Shown one piece after another: positions 1 to 7,107 of a stretch of 64,000 nt of DNA (the first letter of the stretch is position 1; every line of letters starts with the position of its first letter). The stretch comes from Prosthecobacter gellanilyticus. GTDB taxonomy: Bacteria > Verrucomicrobiota > Verrucomicrobiia > Verrucomicrobiales > Verrucomicrobiaceae. The notes beneath the pieces are model-generated. The model was not told the origin of the DNA and searched no databases. It saw only the letters and a program-made list of their open reading frames with translations. Made by a program: the position numbers and the translations under genes. The stretch covers positions 186,001 to 250,000 of the forward strand of contig NZ_BKAG01000002.1 of NCBI RefSeq assembly GCF_007992435.1. Reading direction: 5' to 3'.

Positions 1-809
1 CCGCGCTCGGTGCCTGCCGGATAGCCTCCCATTAACACTTCCAGCGTACGGCGGGACTGGTCTGCGGCAGCCTTGCGCTGCTGCACCGTGGCTTCAGCAC
101 GGGCCAGATCAGCACGGCCGAGTGAGACATCCAGTGCCGCGCGATCTGGTTCAAGCCCGCGCTCCATCTGCTTTTCCAAAATGCCGAGCTGCACGCGGCG
201 TGTCCGCACATTTTGTTCGGCCAGAGACTGCAAGGATTGCGCCTCGGCGAGTGTGATGGCGGTCTGGACGGCGGTTGCCGCCAGGGAAAGTCGCGAAGCA
301 TGAAAATCCTCCTCGGCGGCAAAACGTCGTGCCCGGGCGGCACTGCGCTCATCGGCCACTCGGCCCCAGAGATCGACCTCCCAGCTCACGTTCAGTGGCA
401 GGCGGAAGCGGTTGTTGATGGTCCCCAGCCCGGAGAAGCGCTGGTCTCCTGGCGACTGGCTGCGGGAGGCGCTGAATGCGCCTGAGATACTGGGCCAGAG
501 GGCCGCGCCAGCCTGCACAGTCTCAGCCCGCGCCTGCGTCACGCGGGCACCCGCCGCTTTCAGATCCGGATTGGCTGCGATGGTGCGATCCACCAGCTGG
601 CGCAGCGTCACACTATTAAAATCATCCAGCCAGCCAGTGGCCGCCGTGGGCTCGATCTTTGGCAGCGCGGTCCATTTTTCCGGCGCGCGAGAGTGCACGG
701 CAGCCACGTCCTCCTTCAGCCGACGGGAACCAAGAGGCGGCAGAAATCCACAGCCCGCGATGAGCGGACAGACGATCAACAAGAGGGGAGCGCGAGACTG
801 GAAAAACAC
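1..809 (-). CDS. TolC/NodT-family outer-membrane efflux lipoprotein (5' part; runs off the window)
   Basis: About 269 N-terminal residues are visible and the gene continues past base 1. Reading the minus strand from a GTG at 809 gives a lipoprotein signal (LIAGC lipobox near residue 18). Next comes the NodT-type opening with WLDDF and LRQLVDRTIAANPDL, an alanine- and glutamine-rich helical stretch, and the conserved block SWEVDLWGR. Proteins of this family form the trimeric outer-membrane exit duct of RND or ABC efflux pumps. An in-frame TGA lies about 30 bases upstream of the GTG, so the start must be at or near here, although no clear ribosome binding site is visible. It lies 50 bases downstream of the MetE-like gene on the same strand. 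The pump partners would be beyond the window edge. The family call is firm; the substrate is unknown. Confidence 0.88.
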   Translation of the reverse strand, partial: MFFQSRAPLLLIVCPLIAGCGFLPPLGSRRLKEDVAAVHSRAPEKWTALPKIEPTAATGWLDDFNSVTLRQLVDRTIAANPDLKAAGARVTQARAETVQAGAALWPSISGAFSASRSQSPGDQRFSGLGTINNRFRLPLNVSWEVDLWGRVADERSAARARRFAAEEDFHASRLSLAATAVQTAITLAEAQSLQSLAEQNVRTRRVQLGILEKQMERGLEPDRAALDVSLGRADLARAEATVQQRKAAADQSRRTLEVLMGGYPAGTER

Positions 810-859
810 GGCCCGCAGGCTGCATGGGATGCCCCGGAATCACAAGGCTAATTCCTGCC

Positions 860-1927
860 TCAGGCCAGTTGATCCCGGGCCATCTGCGTGCCCTGGACAC
901 GCGCGGTGATCTTGGCAAAGGCGGTGTCCCGGGCCGTCACGATGTCATCGCCAAAGGGCGAGAAACCGCAGTCATCACAGGTGCCGAGCTGGCTGACTGG
1001 TAGATATCGGGCGGCCATCAGGACACGGTCCCGCACGACCGCACTGCTCTCGACCCGCTCGTCATTCACATCGATCACACCCACAAAGATCCGCTGGTGA
1101 TCCTGCAGATGATCCGCGACGACCCGTAAGGCGGCCTCAGGTTCGCGCTCGCTAGCCATTTGAAGGTAGAAGTTCCCTGCGTTCATGGTCATCAGCAGAG
1201 GGATGAGCTCGGAATAAGGAACATCAGCGCTGTGCGTCGAATCATGGTCCGCACCTGGACAAACATGCACACCGATCTTCTGCCGCTCGTCCGCGCTGAA
1301 GCGCCCAAGCACCTCATTGTTGAGGTCGATGAACTGCTTTAGCAATCCCTTCGATGGATCGAGCTTGATGGCCAGACGAGCTTCCGTGAAGTCGTTCTGC
1401 ACCTTCGCCGCGCCTTGATCGAAGCAGCTTCGGATATCCGCGACGGCACCCTCGATCAGATCATTGATGAACTGATCGCGCGAATAGCCATCGATCTCCT
1501 GCGCTGGATAGAGCAGGGACAAGGCAGAGGCTGAGATCACGGCCTGCTTCAGGGCTTGGCCTGTGTGCTTGCGAGCACGTGGGAGGTAGCTGCCCGCATA
1601 GATGCCATAGCGAAACGGACCCGAAGTGAGACAGGGCAGCTGCCGCGTATGGCCGTCCGCGAAGGGAATGACCACACCATGGCCCGCGAGATTCGTGAGA
1701 CCACTCAGCGGATAGGTGACAAAGCTTGGCTTGGCCTGCTCACCGTCCGTCAGGAGTGTGTCACCTGCTTCTTCCTGACGTGAGATCGTATCAGCCACAG
1801 CTGCATCGAAATGACGCTCCATGTTTTCAGCGGAAATCTGGCCTGCGGCAAAAGCCTGCATGGCTTGCTGAAGGGCTCGCGAACGAGGCAGACTACCAAT
1901 CGACTCAGTGGGGATAAGCGTGGACAT
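860..1927 (-). CDS. Cobalamin-independent methionine synthase-like protein (core MetE, C-terminal catalytic domain only)
   Basis: At 355 residues this is about half the length of classical MetE and corresponds to its C-terminal catalytic barrel. The N-terminal motif GSLPR is typical of the family. The zinc-ligand motifs are present as HVC (in GVHVCPGAD) and a C-terminal CDDCGFSPFGDD that supplies the final cysteine. MetE-type enzymes methylate homocysteine to methionine. Short core-MetE proteins are known in several bacteria and archaea, and some take the methyl group from a corrinoid protein rather than from folate. Others of this architecture act on unrelated thiols. No methionine pathway gene is adjacent, so the substrate is open. 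The ATG start gives the conserved N terminus directly. The upstream gap to the aminotransferase holds only that gene's terminator. Confidence 0.8.
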   Translation of the reverse strand: MSTLIPTESIGSLPRSRALQQAMQAFAAGQISAENMERHFDAAVADTISRQEEAGDTLLTDGEQAKPSFVTYPLSGLTNLAGHGVVIPFADGHTRQLPCLTSGPFRYGIYAGSYLPRARKHTGQALKQAVISASALSLLYPAQEIDGYSRDQFINDLIEGAVADIRSCFDQGAAKVQNDFTEARLAIKLDPSKGLLKQFIDLNNEVLGRFSADERQKIGVHVCPGADHDSTHSADVPYSELIPLLMTMNAGNFYLQMASEREPEAALRVVADHLQDHQRIFVGVIDVNDERVESSAVVRDRVLMAARYLPVSQLGTCDDCGFSPFGDDIVTARDTAFAKITARVQGTQMARDQLA

Positions 1928-2001
1928 GCGCCGCAGAGACTAACCATCCGACCACCGTTGACCAGCGAGAAGTCCATTTTGAAAGCAAACGAAAGGGACA
2001 C

Positions 2002-2039
2002 AAAAAAGCCAGGATGAAGTTCACACCTCATCCTGGCTT
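2002..2039 (-). terminator. Rho-independent terminator of the class III aminotransferase gene
   Basis: A perfect 12-bp stem (2006-2017 pairing with 2028-2039, arm AAGCCAGGATGA) with a 10-nt loop. On the minus strand it is followed by a run of T (the A run at 2002-2007). It begins about 20 bases after the stop codon of the gene ending at 2058. Confidence 0.88.
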
Positions 2040-2057
2040 CGTTGTTTAAAATAGTGA

Positions 2058-3434
2058 TCAACCCAGCTCTGCCACGGCCTGGTCAAAGGCCTCGTGCATC
2101 ACCGCGATGCCTTCTTCCAGGGCTTCCTTGCCCATGGTGAGAGGCGGGCAGATCTTCACAGTCTGGCCCCAGGCACCCACAGGGGCGAAGAGGAGCAGGC
2201 CCTTCTGATAGCAGAGCTCGATCACACGATGAGCGAGATCGTGGTCAGGCTGCTTCGTGCCGCGCTTGATGGTCTGAATGCCGGCCACATAGCCTGCGGC
2301 GGTCACATTGCCGATGAGGTCCGGATACTTGCGCTGCACGGCGCGGCAGCCTTCTTCCAGGATCGGGCCGAGACGGGCAGCATTGACGGTGAGGTCTTCG
2401 TCCACGATCTTCTTCAAGCTCGCCAGGGCGGCGGCACAGCACACGGGATTGCCCGAGTGCGTGCTCGTCATCGATCCCGGTGGGAACTGGTCCATGATCT
2501 TCGCGCTGCCGATCACCGCGCTCAGCGGCATCGACGACGAGATGCCCTTGCCACAGCAGATGAGGTCAGGCACCACGCCGTAGTATTCGAAGGCCCAGAA
2601 CTTGCCCGTGCGGCCGAAGCCCGACTGCACTTCGTCGAAGGTGAGCACCACATCGTTCTCCGTGCACCAGGCGCGCAGTTTCTGAATGTACTCCACGGGA
2701 GCAAAGTCAGGACCCACGCCCTGATAGCTCTCCATGATCACGCCAGCTATTTGGCTAGGCTTCATGCCGCTCTTCTCGATGGCCTTGAGGAAGCCGTCGA
2801 AGCTGCTGTCGTTTTCCCAGTAACCATCCGGGAAGGGCACATTGATGATGGCCGGATCAAGGTTCACGATCCAGGTCTTCTGCCCGGCCATGCCGCCTGC
2901 CTGCTGGCTGGCGAGCGTGCGGCCATGATAACCACGATCAAAGCCGATGATGCCGATCTTCTCACGTCCGCCGACCTTGATGCCGTTGGCACGGCTGAGC
3001 TTGATGGCGCACTCAGTGGCTTCGCTGCCCGAGCTAAGCAGGAAAACCTTCTTCAAAGGATCTGGCGAAACATTGGCGATCGCCTCGGCGAGTTCCGGGC
3101 GCTCCTCGCTTGGGAAGACATAGTTGTGAATGAGGCCGCTGTTGATCTGGTCGATCATGGCCTGACGCACTTCAGGGGCACCGTGGCCGCAGTTGGTCAC
3201 CAGCACGCCGCTGCTCCAGTCGAGCCAGCGATTGCCGTATTTGTCGAAGACATAGATGTCGTCCGCCTTTTCCCAAACGATGGGTGGCATCCCGCGCATG
3301 GACAGCGGCTCGAACTTGCGGCTGCGCTCGATGTGCGAAAGCGAGTCCGGATGAGGGACCTGCGTGCAGATGGTGCGATGCCGGGTGGCGACGTGCGGGA
3401 CGGTTTGCGGTGTGGTGTCGAATTCTTTGCCCAT
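2058..3434 (-). CDS. Class III PLP-dependent aminotransferase (4-aminobutyrate/omega-amino acid aminotransferase type)
   Basis: 458 residues, normal for the family. Fold type I, class III signatures are clear: GSEATECAIKLSR (cofactor phosphate region), FDEVQSGFGRTGKFWAFEYYGVVPD (containing the PLP-binding Asp), and CCGKGISSS, in which Lys296 is the expected Schiff-base lysine. These enzymes transfer amino groups from omega-amino acids such as GABA, ornithine or beta-alanine to 2-oxoglutarate or pyruvate. Sequence alone does not fix the substrate. The gene stands alone, with a strong terminator just downstream. The upstream 297 bases separate it from a divergent gene and should hold both promoters. 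Nothing is truncated. Confidence 0.9.
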   Translation of the reverse strand: MGKEFDTTPQTVPHVATRHRTICTQVPHPDSLSHIERSRKFEPLSMRGMPPIVWEKADDIYVFDKYGNRWLDWSSGVLVTNCGHGAPEVRQAMIDQINSGLIHNYVFPSEERPELAEAIANVSPDPLKKVFLLSSGSEATECAIKLSRANGIKVGGREKIGIIGFDRGYHGRTLASQQAGGMAGQKTWIVNLDPAIINVPFPDGYWENDSSFDGFLKAIEKSGMKPSQIAGVIMESYQGVGPDFAPVEYIQKLRAWCTENDVVLTFDEVQSGFGRTGKFWAFEYYGVVPDLICCGKGISSSMPLSAVIGSAKIMDQFPPGSMTSTHSGNPVCCAAALASLKKIVDEDLTVNAARLGPILEEGCRAVQRKYPDLIGNVTAAGYVAGIQTIKRGTKQPDHDLAHRVIELCYQKGLLLFAPVGAWGQTVKICPPLTMGKEALEEGIAVMHEAFDQAVAELG

Positions 3435-3731
3435 GTGATTAGGTCACGATCATGGATGGAACCAGCGTCCGCCGCTACGCACAATTCAGCGGGTCTGTGT
3501 CCTTTTGTGATGAGCTTCCCAGAGCTACAAGTGACTGTGAGTGATCAACTTATGATGTAAGATCATAGGGGGATGGTTTTTTCCGCCTCTGCACATGTCT
3601 GGGATATGAATGTTCCCGGTGGGCGTAGCTGCGTCCTTCGGAAGCTCCAAATGATCACGGACGAATGACCTGTGAAAAGAGTCTGGTCTCGCCGGACGAT
3701 GTACGTTAGAACCGCTACTCACCACCCTACC
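3435..3731. promoter_or_regulatory. Divergent intergenic region between the aminotransferase and the exported isomerase-like gene
   Basis: 297 bases without a credible gene between two divergent starts, so it should carry both promoters. I see no convincing -35/-10 pair or operator. One reading frame runs through it on the plus strand (from 3672) and one on the minus strand. Both lack recognisable sequence and look like extensions or shadows. Confidence 0.4.
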
Positions 3732-4613
3732 ATGAATTCCCGCCGCCATTTCATCACCACCGCTCTTGGGACTGCCTTCGCTGCTCCGTTGCTCGCCCAG
3801 GAGAGCAAGCTCAGCTACAAGGGGGAGAACATTCATTTCGGTCTCGTGACCTACATGTGGGGCGCGGACTGGGATCTGCCGACGCTGATCAAAAACTGCG
3901 AGACATCCGAGGTGCTGGGCGTGGAGCTGCGCATCGAGCATGCGCACAAAGTGGAGACTACCATGACCGCAGCGCAGCGTGGCGAGGTGCGGAAGGCTTT
4001 TGAAGACTCGCCGGTGGATGTGCTCGGCATGGGCACGAACTGCGAGTTCCATAGCGCGAAGGCGGATGAGGTGCGCAAGCACATCGAGCTCGCTAAAGAG
4101 TATGTGAAGCTCAGTCACGACATCGGCGGCAGTGGAGTGAAGGTGAAGCCTAACAATCTGCCGAAGGAAGTGCCGGTGGAGAAGACGCTGGAGCAGATCG
4201 GCAAGTCACTCGCGGAGATCGGTGACTATGCGCTGGGTTTCGGCCAGGAAATCCGCCTGGAGGTGCATGGAGGTGTTTGTGATCTGGGGCACATCAAGAC
4301 GATCATGGAAGTGGCCGCACGTGACAACGTGCGCGTGTGCTGGAACTCGAATGACGAGGATCTGGCTGGCGATGGTATCGTTAAAAACTTCGCCAAGGTG
4401 CAGCCTTTCCTGGGCGCGACGACTCACGTCCGTGAGGTGAATGAGGGCAAGTATCCGTATCCGGAACTCGCCCGTCTGCTGGTGGATGCCGACTACGCGG
4501 GTTGGGTGCTGCTGGAAGCCCGCACGAAGCTAGCAGACCGCGTGGCAGCACTGGCAGAGCAGCAGAAGCTGTTCATGGAAATGGTGACGAAGGCTCGCGC
4601 TGCCGCGGCTTGA
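3732..4613 (+). CDS. Tat-exported sugar phosphate isomerase/epimerase-like protein (AP endonuclease family 2 fold)
   Basis: The protein begins MNSRRHFITT and continues into a small hydrophobic stretch ending in LLAQ, a short twin-arginine signal peptide typical of exported Verrucomicrobia/Planctomycetes proteins. The rest is a xylose-isomerase-like TIM barrel. Metal-site style motifs include GVELRIEHAHK near the N terminus, IRLEVHGG, VCWNSND and, near the C terminus, GWVLLEART. The family covers sugar isomerases, epimerases and hydroxypyruvate isomerase-like enzymes. The precise substrate cannot be read from the sequence. An in-frame ATG 60 bases upstream would add a tail that breaks the signal peptide, so 3732 is preferred. 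The gene ends just before a shared convergent terminator. Confidence 0.82.
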   Translation: MNSRRHFITTALGTAFAAPLLAQESKLSYKGENIHFGLVTYMWGADWDLPTLIKNCETSEVLGVELRIEHAHKVETTMTAAQRGEVRKAFEDSPVDVLGMGTNCEFHSAKADEVRKHIELAKEYVKLSHDIGGSGVKVKPNNLPKEVPVEKTLEQIGKSLAEIGDYALGFGQEIRLEVHGGVCDLGHIKTIMEVAARDNVRVCWNSNDEDLAGDGIVKNFAKVQPFLGATTHVREVNEGKYPYPELARLLVDADYAGWVLLEARTKLADRVAALAEQQKLFMEMVTKARAAAA

Positions 4614-4671
4614 ACCAGGTGAGTTTGATAGGACGGCGTAAGGCTCAGCAGTGCGCCTTATTCGGGCAAAC

Positions 4672-4701
4672 AAAAAGAGCGAACTTGGTAGTTCGCTCTT
4701 T
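4672..4701 (-). terminator. Hairpin terminator at the end of the mre-rng operon (convergent gap)
   Basis: A perfect 12-bp stem (4674-4685 with 4690-4701, arm AAAGAGCGAACT) and a 4-nt loop. On the minus strand it is followed by five T (A run 4672-4676). It sits 25 bases beyond the stop of the gene ending at 4726 and could also stop the opposing plus-strand gene that ends at 4613. Confidence 0.85.
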
Positions 4702-4725
4702 GCGGATACGCCGGCGAGGCCGTGA

Positions 4726-5376
4726 TCACTGACCGGCCTTTTGAGCCGCGAGCTCCTTCTGCGCCCAGGCATCCCACTTGGCCCAGTCGGTGCCGAAGTC
4801 TTCACCGGCGAGGATCGTGAGCACGTTGCGGGTCTGCTCGTTCTGCGGGTGAGCGGGATTTTTGAGGATGTTCATGAACAACGGCATCTGCAGGGTGCGG
4901 TTGCGGTTCATGAGGTCGGAAAAGAGCACCTCGACGACATCCGGGTTCATCTTCTGATCCGTGAGGTAGCCGGCGATGAGGCCGTAGTCTTCATCACTGG
5001 TAAGATTCACCAGATGGCGGCTGGCATTCACCTGGGCTTCACCATTGAGTTTCTTCACGAGGTCATGAAGATCGCGGGCCATCTGCGGGATCTCTTTGTT
5101 GGAGCGCAGGATCTCATCGATCATCACATCACCTTCCTCGACTGTGATCAGGCGGTCAGGACCACCGGTCATGCCAGCCTTGGGGGCGGGAGAGGATCCG
5201 GGGAGCGTATCCGCGCCCTTCACCGCCTCCTGCTTGGCGGCAGGGACGTCTTTCTTGGTTGTGGAGGACTGGGAACTGTCTTGTCCCGCCCATTGCCAGC
5301 CGAAGTACAGGGCCACGACGAGCACAAGACCGGCGCCAATGAGAACGATGCGATTGCGATTAGCAGGGGGGGGCAT
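4726..5376 (-). CDS. Membrane-anchored hypothetical protein at the end of the mre-rng cluster
   Basis: 216 residues. One N-terminal membrane segment (about residues 9-28, IVLIGAGLVLVVALYFGW) follows a short basic start, then comes a Ser/Thr/Pro/Ala-rich linker to about residue 75. A charged, mostly helical C-terminal region contains HDLVKKLN, LVNLTSDEDYGLIAGYL and a tryptophan-rich end (WAKWDAWAQK). The topology suggests a soluble domain outside the cytoplasmic membrane. I do not recognise the family. It lies 81 bases downstream of rng and ends at the terminator of the whole cluster, so it is probably co-transcribed with the cell-shape genes. A role in wall elongation is only an inference from position. 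Confidence 0.75.
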   Translation of the reverse strand: MPPPANRNRIVLIGAGLVLVVALYFGWQWAGQDSSQSSTTKKDVPAAKQEAVKGADTLPGSSPAPKAGMTGGPDRLITVEEGDVMIDEILRSNKEIPQMARDLHDLVKKLNGEAQVNASRHLVNLTSDEDYGLIAGYLTDQKMNPDVVEVLFSDLMNRNRTLQMPLFMNILKNPAHPQNEQTRNVLTILAGEDFGTDWAKWDAWAQKELAAQKAGQ

Positions 5377-5415
5377 GGGAGTTAGGACAGTGACAGGGGC
5401 GGGAGATGTTCAAAT

Positions 5416-5435
5416 CCTCCTCCATAAGGAGGAGG
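5416..5435. repeat. Perfect 8-bp inverted repeat between rng and the next gene
   Basis: CCTCCTCC, ATAA, GGAGGAGG at 5416-5435, in the 81-bp gap after rng. There is no T run on either strand, so it is not an ordinary terminator. It could be an mRNA-processing or stabilising hairpin. Confidence 0.5.
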
Positions 5436-5457
5436 TTCGGGGGCGGGGCAGGAGTGG

Positions 5458-7065
5458 TTAGGCGCGGACTTCTTCGCCATTCAGGGCGCTGGTGATCTTG
5501 ATGTCCTCACGGTGCAGGGTGGGGTCACTACGGAAGGTGAGGCGGGCCTCATACTTGCGCTCCAGGGAGACGAGCAGCTCGCCGTCCTCCGTCTTCAGGC
5601 GCTGCATCACCTCAGGGTGAACCACCACGACAAGGTTTTTGTGCTCCGTCTTGCCGCGGCCGAGGATGCTGCTGAGGGCGCGCTGAAGCTCCACACTCAT
5701 GGTGAAAGTAGTCTTCACCTGACCGTGGCCTTTGCAGTAAGGGCAGCTCTCGTAGAGGGCGCTGCTGAGGCTTTCGTGCAGACGCTGACGGGTCATTTCC
5801 ATGAGGCCGAAGGGACTGATCGGCTGGATCTGCGTCTTCGCCTTGTCACGCTTCAGGTGGTCGAGCATGGCCTTGTACACGGCCTGCTGATCCTTGCGGT
5901 GCTTCATGTCGATGAAGTCCACCACGATCAAACCGCCCATGTTACGCAGACGGAGTTGGCGGGCCACTTCAGCAGCGGCTTCGAGGTTGGTTTCCACCAG
6001 CACCTTGTCCTGCTGGTCTTTGCCGCCGCCACCGCCCTTGTTTCGGCCCGTGTTTACGTCGATGGAGACGAGCGCCTCGGTCTGGTCGATCACGATGTAG
6101 CCGCCGCAAGGCAGCCAAACCTGACGGTAGAAGGCATTGTCGATCTGCTTCTGGATGCCGTAGGACTCAAAGATGGCGGTCTGGCCCTGATAGTAGGTGA
6201 TGCGGCGCTTGGCGCGGCCGGAGATCTGGGAGGCCATCTTCTGCATGCGCTCCACGGTTTCCTTGTCGTCACAGGCCACTTCGTCGATGTCCTCAGTGAG
6301 GAAATCACGCACGGTGCGCTCGATGAGCTCAGGCTCCTGGAAGCAGCAGACGGGGGCGCCTTTGCTGTCACGCTTGCCGGTGATGTCATTCCACTGCTCG
6401 ATGAGCAGGCTCAGGTCACGGATGATATGACGGGCACGTTTGCCGGAGGCTTCCGTGCGCATGATGAGGCCGAGGTTTTCCGGCAGGTTCACGCGCTCGA
6501 TGATCTTGCGCAGGCGGGCGCGCTCCTTCGGATCTTCGATCTTGCGGGAGATGCCGAACTGGTCGTTCTGCGGCATGAGCACCAGAAGACGTCCGGCCAG
6601 GGAAATGTTGGTGGTGACGCGAGGGCCTTTGTTACCGATCGGGCCTTTGGTGACCTGCACCATGATCTCGGAGCCGACAGGGTAGAGCTGCGGGATGTCC
6701 TCGGCCTTGATGCGCTTCTGCTTGGCCTTGCCTGCGCCACCGCGGTTCACTTCTTCCATGCCCTGGTTGGAGAGCGCTTCGGGGATCGCATCCCAGAAGT
6801 GGAGGAAGGCGTTCTTGTCGAGACCGATGTCGATGAACATAGCCTTGAGGCCGTGTTCGATGTTCTTCACGCGGCCTTTGAAGATGGAGCCGACGATGGT
6901 GCTCGTGCCGGTGCGCTCGAGGGTGTATTCCTCAATGAGACCGTTCTCGATGAGAGCCACCCGGTTCTCGAGTTTTTCGCAATTGATGACCAGACGGGTA
7001 CCTGTTCGGATGTCCTTTTTACCGGTGATGAATTCTTTGACGCGCTGAACAAACGTTAATGCCAT
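5458..7065 (-). CDS. rng: Ribonuclease E/G family endoribonuclease
   Basis: 535 residues, close to RNase G rather than full-length RNase E. In order it shows an S1-like domain (VGSIFKGRVKNIEHGLKAMFIDIGLDKNAFLHF), the catalytic DNase-I-like region with ALVSIDVNTGRN (Asp336) and VVDFIDMK (Asp383, Asp386), and the zinc-link motif CPYCKGHG (Cys441, Cys444). These residues match the magnesium site and the zinc link that joins subunits in this family, which trims rRNA and degrades mRNA. It follows pbp2 by 42 bases in the mre cluster. rng also sits beside mreBCD in enterobacteria, so the adjacency is an old one. The ATG gives MALTFVQRVKEF, a plausible family start. Confidence 0.95.
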   Translation of the reverse strand: MALTFVQRVKEFITGKKDIRTGTRLVINCEKLENRVALIENGLIEEYTLERTGTSTIVGSIFKGRVKNIEHGLKAMFIDIGLDKNAFLHFWDAIPEALSNQGMEEVNRGGAGKAKQKRIKAEDIPQLYPVGSEIMVQVTKGPIGNKGPRVTTNISLAGRLLVLMPQNDQFGISRKIEDPKERARLRKIIERVNLPENLGLIMRTEASGKRARHIIRDLSLLIEQWNDITGKRDSKGAPVCCFQEPELIERTVRDFLTEDIDEVACDDKETVERMQKMASQISGRAKRRITYYQGQTAIFESYGIQKQIDNAFYRQVWLPCGGYIVIDQTEALVSIDVNTGRNKGGGGGKDQQDKVLVETNLEAAAEVARQLRLRNMGGLIVVDFIDMKHRKDQQAVYKAMLDHLKRDKAKTQIQPISPFGLMEMTRQRLHESLSSALYESCPYCKGHGQVKTTFTMSVELQRALSSILGRGKTEHKNLVVVVHPEVMQRLKTEDGELLVSLERKYEARLTFRSDPTLHREDIKITSALNGEEVRA

Positions 7066-7107
7066 GATGTGGGAGTATAGAGAAAGATTATCTGAAATGG
7101 GAGCCGT

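Noticed and set aside
2094..3560. 488-codon plus-strand frame across the aminotransferase gene
   Set aside because: It is the antisense shadow of a clear class III aminotransferase; no start context or family match.
3610..3660. Short self-complementary bits (AGCT, CTTCGGAAG) upstream of the isomerase-like gene
   Set aside because: Too short and imperfect to claim as an element.
5512..7059. 515-codon plus-strand frame opposite rng
   Set aside because: GC-rich antisense shadow of an unmistakable RNase G.
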